Origin: Saposhnikovia divaricata
Lineage: Eukaryota > Streptophyta > Magnoliopsida > Apiales > Apiaceae
Direction of reading: 5' to 3'
Length of the DNA stretch: 64,000 nt
Assembly (NCBI GenBank): GCA_036435485.1
Contig: CM071598.1
Location: forward strand, 201,417,148 to 201,481,147
Shown here: one piece after another, positions 11,268-22,535 of the stretch
Layout: each line of letters begins with the position of its first letter
Numbering within the stretch: position 1 is the stretch's first letter
The notes under the pieces: model-generated
The model's input: the letters and a program-made list of their open reading frames with translations, nothing else
What the model was told of the DNA's origin: nothing
Databases searched by the model: none
Made by a program: the position numbers and the translations under genes

Positions 11268-11480
11268 CACTACACCATATATGGTTTTTACCAACACTCG
11301 AAAACGATGTTGACACGAGAAATGTTACCTTAGATGTCTAAAAATCAATTAAAACAGATGTATGCCAACATCATAATCGAATGTTGCTGTTCATGTTACC
11401 TTAGATACAATTTTTCACTGAATGCCAACACTTATATGGGTGTTGCCTTAAATACCCGAAAAAGTGGGGGGGAGCCCGCT
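11268..11480 (+). mobile_element. CACTA (En/Spm-type) transposon terminus
   Basis: The segment opens CACTACACCATATATGG. It then carries at least three variants of a subterminal motif, TGTTACCTTAGAT (near 11323, 11394 and, degenerate, 11440), alternating with inverted GCCAACAT/ATGTTGGC-like words. A CACTA start plus clustered subterminal repeats is the signature of the superfamily. I found no matching TAGTG end or transposase here, so only one terminus is claimed. Confidence 0.6.
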
Positions 11481-12847
11481 TACTAAAAAAATAAGGGTGG
11501 TGCTGAAAGCAGGTCACATTTACTGAATGCAGTTTGTGAAAATTACATCAGAACCCTTCCATGTATTAAATGTCATAGTAGCTTTGCTGATTCCTGCGTG
11601 TGTACATTAAATAATAGCAACAGAAATCCAAATGAACGTCTTATATTACTTAAGTGATAAAATCACAACATATAAATAGTTTTAATTTTTAAGTCTATCT
11701 TAAATAATAAAATTTTGCATAATCATAATTTTAAATTTTAAATTTACATGTTATATATCCATAACAAATTTTCAGTTTTAAATAACTAATATCATAAATT
11801 AATACAATAATGTAAAAAAAAACATTACTCTCTTTAGTACGTATTTTTGATATGATTTATTTTTATTAACTAATCGAGGCTAAATTTATATTGTCGTCCT
11901 TATGTTGGAACCAATAATATGTATTGAAAATATTATTTACCGTAGTACCGAGTATTAATTTAACAGAGGTATTTTATCCAATATATGATTTTGTTTTTTA
12001 TAAAAGGTATTTTAAAAGTATGATTAATTATTTTAAAACAGAGTGAAAAATATTTTTTTATTGAAATATTAATTATAGTAATTATAATAATAAACAACAT
12101 TTCTCTATATTAAATAGACAAGTAATTAATAAATATCAAAATAAATAATGTTACATGAAAAATGCTACAGATGCAAAATTAGTATCCAAAATGGTTGTCA
12201 AATGACACGTGACACATTTCGATTTACTATAATAATGTTAAATAAAAATAGATCCTTTATATTCATAATAATAATATCAATTAAAATATTATACATTACC
12301 AAAATCAATTTGTGTTTCTTAATTTTAAAGAGGAATGACAATCCAGATGCTTCTCTCAAAACATAGAAAACTATTATTAAATAATTGTACGTAGTTAAAT
12401 TATAAAATGAATAATTGTGTATTACAAATTAGGCGAAAATTAAACTGAAAATCCAAAAAAATTGGCTTCGAAATCTTGAATGAATGAATTTTATCTTTTA
12501 TTCACACAAGTTTAGAATTTGTTTTTTAAAACTTTTCGTATAAGTATTCCATGTAAACTAGCAATTCTGTCCACATTTTTCAAAATAATTATTATTTACT
12601 ATTTTAAATAATAATATGTAATTTTTTTTTAAATTAATATAACATTAACCTATTTTAACATACTGTAATCATAAAATATTTGTGCATAAATTATTCAAAT
12701 ACAATTAAATTTTAATACTAACAGGAACGGATCCGTAAAAGGATGAAGATTGTGCAATCAATAATAACTAATAATAATACCTGTAATGAACATGTCATAA
12801 ATGCAATCATGAGTTGCATTTAGGAAAATTGTACTTATGTTCTTGCA
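11481..12847. other. Very AT-rich intergenic or transposon interior, no gene
   Basis: Dominated by A/T runs with stops in all frames. It may be the inside of the CACTA element. Nothing recognisable was found. Confidence 0.6.
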
Positions 12848-14671
12848 CAGAAAACAAGCTAAGCGTTGGCTGACTTTGTGGTTGAATGCACTATTAACAA
12901 CCAAGAAGTCGGGGGGCAAGAGATAGTGACTATCCCTGGGAAAGAGAAAAAAGAAGAGGAACTTACACCTGATCTGAAGGAATATTGGGTGTTCTATTTT
13001 GATGGAGCATCAAAAACAAAATCTAGTGGTGCAGGTTTGGTTTTGCAAGAGTATGCTTTAAAGTTAGATTTTCCTACTACCAACAATGAAGCAGTGTATG
13101 AGGCATTAATAGCTGGTTTGGGTTTGGCTAGAATCATGAGGGTCAAGAATCTCAAAGTTTGTGGAGATTCAAGGCTTGTGGTATCACAAGTAAATGGTGA
13201 ATTCGAAGCTAAGGACGAAACTATGGCGAAATACCTAAGAGTCGTAAAGGCTGTTATGACTCAGTTTGAGGAATGCTATGTTGAGCACATTCCGAGAGAA
13301 GAAAACATTAAGGCCGATGCCCTGTCTATGTTCGCTTCTTCTGAGATAGAAAATTATGCTGGGAGTGTCTACTTCCAGGTCTTGAAGGCCCCGACCGTTA
13401 ACTCGAAATTAGTGGCACAAATTGATAAAGGGGGCTCTTGGATAGATCCTATCAAAGCTCACCTTGAAACCGGGTGGCTCCCAGACAATGTCTTGGAGGC
13501 ACGAAAACTTTCAGTAAGAGCATTGAGATACGCCTTGATTGAGGGCATTCTGTACAAAAGGTCATTCGTCATCCCATACTTGAAGTGTTTGAGGCCTCAA
13601 GAGGCAAGAGAAGCATTGGAGGAAGTTCATGAAGGGATCTGTGGGCAACACTTGGGGGGCAGAGCCCTAGCTCACAAGATCACTCGTTTAGGGTTCTATT
13701 GGCCGGAGAGGTTGGCTGATGCACAAGACTATGTCAAGAGATGTGAGAGATGTCAAAAAAATGCTCCAATTGTAAGGCAACCGCCTGAGATGTTAACTTC
13801 AATTAACTCTCCTATTCTGTTTGCGATGTGGGGGATGGATATACTTGGTCCTTTTCCCATGGCTTCAGCACAAAGGAAGTTCTTGATAGTGGCAATTGAT
13901 TACTTCACTAAGTGGATTGAGGCTAAACCTCTAGCCAAGATAACCACCAAACAAGTTGCCCAGTTCTTTTGGGAGAACATAATTTGCAGGTATGGAATCC
14001 CACGAATTTTGGTGACAGACAATGGGACACAGTTCAATAATGAAGTCTTCAAGAAGTATTGTGAGGAGAATGCAATTGAGCTTCGTTTTACCTCAGTGGC
14101 TCATCCACAAGCTAATGGGCAAGCTGAGGTAGCTAATCGAATTATCCTTGATGGACTGAAAAAGAGGGTCGAACGCTCTAGGAACACTTGGGTAGATGAG
14201 TTGTTGCCCATACTATGGGCATACCGTACCACTTGTAAAGTGACAACTGGAGCAACCCCATTTCTGCTGGCTTATGGAGCTGAGGGAGTTGTGCCTTTGG
14301 AGATCATTCAAGCGTCACCTCGAATAGAGGCATATGAACCAGAAACTAATGAAGAAGGGATGAGACTTGCCTTTGACTTAATTGACGAGGTTAGAGATGA
14401 AGCCAATGCTAGAAATACTGAACATCAGAAGAGAGCCTCTTTTCACTATAACTAGAGAGTTAAGGAAAGATTCTTTCGACAAGGCGACCTGGTTCTAAGG
14501 AAGGTAGAAGCCTCTGGAGTTGGTCAGAAAGGAAAGCTAGCCCCTAATTGGGAAGGGCCGTATCGAGTCAAGAAGACGCTAGGACGGGGATCCTACAAGT
14601 TGGAGACCTTGGATGGGAACGAGGTACCCCGTACTTGGCATACCTTGAACCTCAAGATTTATTATATTTAA
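12848..14671 (+). pseudogene. Tat-lineage pol fragment: second RNase H and integrase
   Basis: Numbering from 12866, the RNase H has D46 (YFDGAS), E75 (NNEA), D101 (GDSRLV) and D151 (KADALS). The integrase has an HHCC finger (H255, H262, C293, C296) and a DD35E core with D325 (GMDILG), D385 (TDNGTQF) and E421. The frame is interrupted by a TAG at 14453, then continues in the same phase through the integrase C-terminal region (GDLVLRKVEA, NWEGPYRV, TWHTLNLKIYY) to TAA at 14669-14671. A TAA also lies just upstream of 12866. The RT and first RNase H are absent. Domain spacing is normal, so the visible part decayed little. Confidence 0.93.
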
Positions 14672-15083
14672 GCTGCCCTTGCAAGGAAGTTGCTTTTTTT
14701 TTTATCTATCTATTAAGAGAAGTAGAAATAAGGTTCGATGAAACCATTCCAGGGCTTAACGCCCCGAGTAGGACAATAATAAGTTATGTAAGGGTTGAAC
14801 CCATTTCGAATTATTAATGCAAGTTTGTTTTCATTCAATGATTCTACGTTTTGTTTATGTACCAAGCACCTGTTGAGTGTAAGTCTAGAAAGATCAAGTA
14901 CCGAAAACAAGTAAACAAACAAATGAGGAAACAAATGCATAAATAAAGACCCCGAAGGGCCAACAGTTAAGTTACATCACCGAGACAGATAAAAGTTTGA
15001 TCCCGAAGGACCTTGATTGAAATCTAGAAATATAAAGCCACATACGGCTAACAAGGCCATGCAAGGCCACAAACCAGCTCCAG
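14672..15083. other. Spacer between Tat pol and the antisense gene
   Basis: About 400 bp between convergent genes, including a T-run at about 14694-14703 and no reading frame worth reporting. It would hold the 3' ends of both transcripts. Confidence 0.6.
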
Positions 15084-15845
15084 CTACTCCTCCCCAGACT
15101 CCTCTTCGCCACTCTCCACTTCCCCACTCTCCTCCTCCGAGTCTTCACCGGAGTCATCACCGGGCTCGGCAATCACCATTGGCTGAACATTAGCAACTTC
15201 GGCCCCTTCTTCCTCGGAAGATGAATCAGAAGTAGAACTGCCCTCGTTTCGGATCAATCTCTTACCAGCGATGGGTTGACGAACTACTCCAACTTTCCTT
15301 GCAGGTGGGGGTTTCTTCCCACGGGAGCCAGAAAAAGATGAGTCTTGGCTAGCAACTTGAACAGCCCCCTTGGAGTTGGATCCAGAGCGTCGATGACTGC
15401 CTTTGGAGCCGGATCCTGATGTCTGAGGAACAACTTTAGTTCCCGAACCAGAAGCTAGGTTAGCCGGGTTGACACCCCAATTTGGGCAAGTAAAATCAAC
15501 CGGGTTGACAACAGATGGATGCCTATGACTCACAGCGTTAATGGCTTTATCCCAACCAACAGACATGTTGAAGGGACGCATCTCATCATTATGATCATCA
15601 ATGAGCTTAAGAAAATCTTTAGACCTATGGTAGGCCTGGATCACCCTGTCAGCATCAGATGCCTTCTTTTTGGCTAGAGAAGAAAGTTGTTTATGGGTAG
15701 ATGCAGCATTAGCTTCAGCACGAACGACTTGGGAGTGCAGATCGTCAATCTCTTCCTTGAACCTTGCTGAGTCATTCTTCAAGCTAATATTCTCATCCCT
15801 AAAAGCCCGACCTTGAGTCGAAACAGTTTGAAAGTAAGCATTGGC

Positions 15846-15931
15846 CTGCAACAAGGAAATGGGTGAGCGACAAGGAATATACAGAGTCAAAATCAGAAAC
15901 AGTATTGAACTTAACAGAGGGAATTTCATAC
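15846..15931 (-). other. Intron 2 of the antisense gene
   Basis: 86 bp, donor CAG/GTATGA and acceptor TTGTTGCAG/GCC. It separates two open exons that are in different frames but join in phase 0. Confidence 0.8.
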
Positions 15932-16269
15932 CTGATACAAGGCCTGAGCGCCCATGAGCTGAGACTCATCCATTTTGTCGCCTGCATGCATTGTCACTCG
16001 GTTAGGAGGAGTGATTGAAAGCTTGGACCAGTCTAGGGCTAGATAAGGACTCCCAAAGATCGAGTCTTGTTCACATATGCCCCAAGGAGGTATGAAAGGA
16101 GTCCTGACGTCCCCATCAGCGTTTCGGGATCGTTTACCGCCTTGAGAGCAGTGCTCCAAGAAGTTAGGGATATGAGGCTTAGTAGGATTCAGTTTCTCCT
16201 CAGCCTTCTTCTTCATCCTTTTAGTAACAGTTGGCCGGTTCTCAGGACGACTATCAATCTCCTCAGCAG

Positions 16270-16341
16270 CTGAAATACAAAGAGAAAAATATCGGGATAA
16301 GAACAAACAGAGTTCATAATAAGCTCAAGTAAGAAAGTTAC
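16270..16341 (-). other. Intron 1 of the antisense gene
   Basis: 72 bp, donor GAGG/GTAACT and acceptor TTTGTATTTCAG/CTG. Joining the exons gives an uninterrupted phase-1 junction coding ALA-ALA-GLU-GLU. Confidence 0.8.
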
Positions 16342-17320
16342 CCTCAATGGAAAGAAAGCTAAGGCCAGTCTCAATAAGATTCTTTTCATTCAGAAAAGTT
16401 TTATAGTGTGTACGGCCATCATTAGCAAGAAGCCTATCTCGATCCAACGATTCTGAATCAGTAAGGTCACACACGAAATGTGAACTGTCCTCCACGGACC
16501 CAAATCTCTTTACAAAGAAGTTGCCCCAGTCACCACCTTTCTACTCAAGAACTACAAACTCCCTTTCCCAAAAATGCTGTGAATCTGGAAAGGAGAAGGG
16601 ATTCACTATGTGTGGAAGTTTAGCTCGGTGCTTAAGGCTAACCCATCATTTCTTGGAGTCGGAAGAGTTGCTGCCCCAAAGATACTTCGAAACATTGTAG
16701 TTGTCGGATGAATCTCCACTTGGCAACACCTTATTAAGAAAATAGAGATGTACCTCCAAGCATTGGGATACAACTGACAGGGGTGGATCTGATACTCCGC
16801 CAGCAATATAATGATAAAATGGTCAACCGGGAATCTGAACCCAGCATCTAAGGCACCCCAGTGAACAAAAATCCTCTCAGGATGCCAGTTGCATGTTCTA
16901 TCTGATGGGTTTGGGAGACGAACCTTAATGGAATTTGGGAAGTGATATGACTCCCTTATCTCTTGGACATCTCGTTCCGACAACTTACTTGGACTGTTAA
17001 AAGAATCTAAGCTAGAACAGTTTGGGAATGCTTCCCTCATAATGTTCAGGAGATCTAGCAAGGATTCAAATCTATGTTCAACATACGAAGGAGGTTTGAT
17101 TTGTTCTTTACCTTTGGTGGTCCTCATCTTACTCCTCTTCGACATAGCTTCCATCATGGAGACAGGGGGAGCCATTGGTTGATCACCTTCCGACATCTTG
17201 ATCTTGAAGCTGAAACTTGATCTTGAAGCTCGAACTTGATCTTGCAACTTGAAAGCTTGAGAACTTAAGAATTTCAGAGCTCTGAAATGAAGAAGTGGAG
17301 TGAAATGAAGGTTGCTTCTC

Positions 17321-17331
17321 CTCTTTTATAG
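17321..17331 (-). promoter_or_regulatory. TATA box of the antisense gene
   Basis: The minus strand reads CTATAAAAGAG about 125-135 bp upstream of the ATG at 17196, followed by a C/T-rich leader. This spacing fits a plant RNA polymerase II promoter and a short 5' UTR. Confidence 0.65.
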
Positions 17332-17582
17332 AAAAAGCATGACCTGCTACATCAGGTTGAACTTCAGCTTGGTTCGCGTTTACAGGTCATCTATCGTTTA
17401 AAGATTAAAAAAGGACAGAAATTATTCACGATATACAGAAGGAATCGTTATAATTCATATATGCCAAGGAAGAAATAGCTGATATATTTGAACAGATGAT
17501 TGCGCTTAAGAAGTTAAGTAGCAAGTTCAGCCTTAAGCACAAGATTAGCAGTACTAATCATAAATTAAGGAGTAATATCGTT

Positions 17583-17709
17583 TGAAGTCACGAATGACCA
17601 AACAGATGACTTGAGATCAAGAACAAGGTTCTTGATCCTTGAAGACAACGAAGTCACGGATGACCAAGATAGTGACTTGAGATCAAGATCAAGATTCTTG
17701 ATCCTCAAG
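17583..17709 (+). repeat. Two tandem copies of a ~63-bp repeat in the Tat 3' region
   Basis: Two adjacent imperfect units share GAAGTCACGAATGACCAA, GACTTGAGATCAAGA and TTCTTGATCCT. Together with the arrays at 54009-54530 they form the repeat-rich 3' untranslated region typical of Tat elements. Confidence 0.8.
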
Positions 17710-17780
17710 ACCACGAATGATTTTCAGGTCCGGGCATTTTAACCAACCACGAAGTAGCCGACCACGACACCTGGAGGGCC

Positions 17781-17785
17781 GTAGC
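17781..17785. repeat. Target-site duplication GTAGC (left) of the outer Tekay element
   Basis: Lies directly before TGTAACACC and is repeated at 54004-54008 after TTCTTACA. Sequence on the two sides is continuous within the Tat GCCGACCAC repeat. Confidence 0.93.
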
Positions 17786-19094
17786 TGTAACACCCCCAGA
17801 TCCGGGGTCCGGGATCCGATGGTTACGGTTTCCAATTCTGTCCACAACAATTGAACTTTCCTTAACATAAAATAAATTACGTCTCTATGACCCAACACAA
17901 CAATATAAAACACACCCGTTATAGTCCCAGAGATGAAATCAGAGTAACAATCCAATTTTTATTAATCACATTATGAGTTCTTACAATCCAAAAGAATTTC
18001 AATATAAATACATACTCTTTGCCATCCATTTACATAAGTCATACTAGACCATATTCTTGGTACTGAAAGAATAAATATATCCTACCAATAGCTTCTTCTT
18101 CAGCTCTGGTAGTCTCATCGTCCTCGCCCGCGTCGAGTGCACCTTGTGCGAGTCATCTGGTCTAGCTGTTGTTGTGATATAATAATAAAGCAAGGGTGAG
18201 CAATAGCCCACCAACAATAATATATAACTGAACGATACTATATAACAGTTCAAAAGTATCTTTCAAACCATATGCCATGCATTTATGGGAATGATGCCAG
18301 TATAATATGAACGATGAAGTTACAAGGTAACTAAAAGTATTTGTTTGTAGAAATATCTGCTACATCAAAAGTAAGCGAGATATTCTCATTGTTATTAAAA
18401 AGGAGGAACTTGCATGAAAAGATTGCAATTCCAGTTATGAACACTTTTCCAGCTCTGCCAACAGTAATCATGTTGTAGGAAATAAATAAGTTTGGATGAT
18501 GAACCAATGATGGAGTATTCACCGCGCCCGCTGTTCCGATCTTGATGATCAGTCAAGATCGTACAGCTCAATTTAGATTTACTACCGGTAGAAGGAAGAA
18601 CTGACGGCTTTACTTGTCTACCGCCTTACTAACTCTCCCCGGCCAATGGTTGGGCCAAAGGGGATGGACCGGCGCTACTCGGCCTCTTACACGACTCCTA
18701 GTTCAAATAGAATTCATGATTCTGAATGTAACGTTCGTCCCCCTTTCCCCAAGTATAATACTTGTTGATAAGACTCTACAAAGTAGTCGTATCTAGTTGG
18801 AAAGGAAAATTCACCAATCACTTCCAAGCTATTGCTTGGTAACGAATATCAACTTGTTCCAACAATCTTACCCCTCGAAAGATGAGAAGGTAAACAACGA
18901 CTTAATAAGTCAATAGCACCCGAGTTGCGAGTGAAGAGAATACTTTATGACCGGGAAGTCGACAAGATAATTAACATTTTCCAAGTAAGGTTCCCTTATT
19001 ATTAGGGAGATAGACTCAAAGAAGAATGATGTCTGAGAACCTTTCTTGATATATGATTAATAATAATATGACTCCAAAATATTTTCCGTAATAA

Positions 19095-19860
19095 TCGAAG
19101 AAGATAAACCTTATCGAGGTTATTCTAAGTATGGAATAAATATTCAGAGAATATTTATTAAAATATTTTACAGAATATTTAGGAATATGAAAGAATATCT
19201 TTAATCAGAGTATTTCTCAAATAATCCTTGAAGAAATATCGAGAGAATATTTATTGCATAATTAAATATTCAAATGAATATTCAAAATAATATTCATTAA
19301 TTAATAAGACCTGAAAGGAATATTTAAAATATTTAAAATAATACTCGATGATTAAATAGAACCCTGGATGAATATTCAAAATAATATTCATAATTAATTA
19401 GGAATTTAAATGTTTATTGAAAAAGTAATATTCATTTAATGAATAATATTCTAAATGAATATCAAGTAATATTCATTTAGTAATCCAAGCTTTAAAGGAA
19501 TATTCGAGATAAGACTCGATAAATAAATCAAGCTTCAGATGAATATTAAAATAATATTCATCAGGTAATTACTATCTTAAATGAATATTCAAAAGTAATA
19601 TTCATTTAATGAATAATATTCTAAATGAATATCCAAATAATATTCATTTAGTAGTCCAACCTTTAGAAGAATATTCGAAATAATAATCGATAAATAATTT
19701 GACTCTGAATGAATATTAAAAAAATATTATTCATCGAATAGTTACGTTCAAATAATTATTTGAAGTAGGGATCGTTAAATAAATAATCTCGAACGAATAT
19801 TCAAATAATATTCGTCGCCCGAATAATGGAAAATATTTACTTAGATATTTTCTTTCGAGG
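19095..19860 (-). repeat. GAATATTC-type AT-rich array (outer LTR, left)
   Basis: Dense imperfect repeats of AATATTCATTTA/GAATATTC words, equivalent to 3085-3860 inverted. Confidence 0.85.
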
Positions 19861-22185
19861 TAATCTCGATAAGTCAAGAAATATTGACTCCCGGTCTATA
19901 TTTGATGAATAAGATGGATACGCCCTTCTATGAGGGTCTTACAATAATCGGCTTATAATTGATACGTTAGCTATCTAATTTTTAAGCCAATAAACGATCA
20001 GGGAACAAGCATAACGATATAACTTGAAAGTAGGCATGCATGCTATGGCATATGTATAACAGACAACATATATATGTATTCAATCACAACAACAGCCTAA
20101 AAGAAGGGAATTGAAACTTGCCTGGTAGTCGAGTACGGTAAGGGGTAGTGGTAGCGGGTCCCGGTTCAGCTCGGTGATCTATAAATAGCCAAGGCATTCG
20201 GGATTAATCACTTAAAACTTTAAAGGTAAGTTATACTTAAATCGAAACACGTTCTCGAGTTATCTCGTTATACCCCTTTTTGTGGATTTCTTTTATCATC
20301 GATCCGACCCGACATTCGTTCGTTAATACGACATGTCACTGTACTTATACTTGGCATATACTTAAGTCATATAAGTCCGAAAGTTGATTGTTACGAACCA
20401 ATATTATACTCCGAGTTTTATCGCTCGTTTTCTAAGTGTTTTAACGAAGTTATAAACGAGTCGTCTTTTAGGGGTTCGTTCGCGTTTAATCTCGATTCGA
20501 ATATTTTTAATAAATCGAAAAACGATCCTTTTGACATAAGGTTTTCTCTCACACCTTCCTTTTTACCTCCAGTATTTAATTACCAAGATTCGCCACTGAC
20601 TTACGTACTTTACGAGGGTTCAATTTCAGTTACGAATTCTCGTTTACGGTTTCGAACTACTTTTAGTATATCGGCCATAACTCCTAAACCGTAAGTCCGT
20701 TTAACACGTTCTTTATATCAAAACGAAGCTTGGAACATTATCTATCTTATCATGGCAAAATACAACCCTGGACAGTGAGTTCAAGCTACTGTGATGCACG
20801 ATTTTTAAAGATTATCGAAAATCGGGCATTACGACGGCTATAACTCGGATAATTCCAAAATCAAAACCCTCCAATTATTATACCATCCACTCCAAATCAC
20901 ACATACATGTTATTTATCCTTGAACTAAGACCAAGCAATGTATTTCCGTTCATATAAGCTATACTATCATCTCATAAAACCCACACATAGATCTAGTACT
21001 CTAAATATGCATACAACACTAAAACTCATCCAAAACTCCATTAAAACTCAAATCAAAGACTAGGGTTCTTGAAGTTTATACCTTCCTTGGAGTATGTAAG
21101 ACCTTGGTAAACCTTGATCAATCCTTAGAACACCTTAACAAAGCTTGGATCATTCAAAAGAATCAAGAAAATCATAGTTAGTTTCATGAAAGCACTATTC
21201 ACCCTCCTCTTTCTTGATTTTTTTGAAAATGGAAACAAAGGAGTTTGAAGCTAAAATTTTGAGTAGATTACTTTCTTGAAATATAGGACTCACCTTAAAA
21301 ATTACAAGATCAAACAAGGAGTGGAAGGTGGATTTTTGTTTTTGAATTAAGCTAAAAGCCGAATGTAATGTTCTTGGAGAGAGTTTGTATTGCTTGGCTT
21401 GTCTCTTGGATAATAATGCATAAAGTGAAGTGTTTTTGGATAATATCTCCTCCTTGGCTGCTTTAATAAAGTGGTGAGGTAATGGATGATGTAATTTGCT
21501 TGGACAAGTGTTGATATTTTGGTGGTTTAAGGCTAACCAAGTGGTTTGTGTGCTAAGTACTTGGTTGCATTCTAATTGATCTAGTTCCTTGCTAGTTACT
21601 AGATATTTATCACTTGCACATGCATGTATCTTGATTCCCTGCTTGTTTCTTTGTCCGTTTATTGCTCAATTCATTGATCGTTCGGACGAATAACTAAGTA
21701 GTTTCACCTCTAGGGTTTACCGGGAAATTTCTCGATATTCATAATACCTTCCCCAATCCTTAATATAATCCTCGTGATGACCATGTAGGATATTTAATCT
21801 CGATACGAACTTAATCCGTAATCTAGGATTCGTTCGCTTTATTGATTAATCTCGTTATAACGTTTTAGCGGTTTCTAGAACGCTTGTTTCACTACCTCAG
21901 TGGTTTCCTACCTTCATTCTTAAATCAAATATAATAACATCCCAAAATATCAAATTCTCAAAGTTAATATCTCAATTCTTGGATTATAATAATATTTAAT
22001 CCACTGTCCGGTCAAATATTATACCGAAAAAGGATTTGGAATTTTTGAATTCCGATCGTCTCTGCATTCACTTATTTCCTCCGCGTATTACTAATATGAC
22101 TTCGAAACATCCATATCACGTCCCGTACATAGGGTGGCGTGAAAAGTTTTCCAACTTACAAAATCACTATTCATCCACCAAATTA

Positions 22186-22260
22186 CTATGCACGTACAGG
22201 AAACACTATGCACGTACGGGAAACACTATGCACGTACGGGAAACACTATGCACGTACTCA
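22186..22260 (-). repeat. 20-bp tandem array in outer LTR (left)
   Basis: Four copies of CTATGCACGTACGGGAAACA, the last degenerate. Also present at 53669-53743 and, inverted, at 313-388. Confidence 0.9.
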
Positions 22261-22520
22261 TTTCCCTTCAAGGATCCATTAGCTCCTTCCTGGATGGTAG
22301 ATTATTCTTATCTAGGTTCTCAACCATCGAATTACTCTATTCTGACAATATACCAATGCATCAGGATCATTGTCCAAAGCAATATCCATTCATTACAAAC
22401 ATTGTTCTTTGAAACCACCATTCATTAGAGCTGGTGACCTTGTTGTCGGAATCATTGTTCCTCATTTTATCATTACTTAATAAAAAGTTTTAATTATATC
22501 CAAAATTTGGGGTTCTTACA

Positions 22521-22535
22521 GTCTCCCCTCCTTAA
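22521..22535 (-). other. Polypurine tract of the outer Tekay element
   Basis: The minus strand reads TTAAGGAGGGGAGAC immediately before the LTR TGTAAGAACC. The same tract precedes the inner element's 3' LTR at 39045. Confidence 0.85.

Larger units (their letters stand above)
15084..17196 (-). pseudogene. Antisense three-exon gene inside the Tat element (Transposase_28-like protein)
   Basis: Predicted exons on the minus strand are 17196-16342, 16269-15932 and 15845-15084. The introns (72 and 86 bp) have GT..AG ends with T-rich acceptors, and the phases match (phase 1, then phase 0). The N-terminal part (for example HFPNSIKVRLP, NAWRYISIFLIRC) resembles, from memory, Pfam PF04195, the 'putative gypsy type transposon' domain. 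Exon 3 has a coiled-coil-like stretch (about 15640-15830), then Ser/Gly/Lys-rich sequence and an acidic tail ending EESGEE. The copy is broken by a frameshift at about 16640-16690 and a TAG at 16541-16543. A TATA box lies about 130 bp upstream of the start. Function unknown; antisense ORFs between pol and the 3' LTR are known in Tat-group elements. Confidence 0.8.
17786..22520 (-). mobile_element. 3' LTR of the outer Tekay element (4,735 bp)
   Basis: Starts TGTAACACCCCCAGATCC and ends GGGGTTCTTACA on the plus strand. Bases 18281-22520 pair with 49764-54003 at exactly equal length, with about 15 substitutions counted by eye. It includes the GAATATTC array (19095-19860), the 20-bp repeat array (22186-22260) and a TATA-like CTATAAATAG on the plus strand near 20180, which is antisense to the element. 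Confidence 0.93.

Noticed and set aside
22186..22260. CRISPR-like array
   Set aside because: Units are contiguous 20-bp tandem repeats without spacers in a plant retrotransposon LTR.
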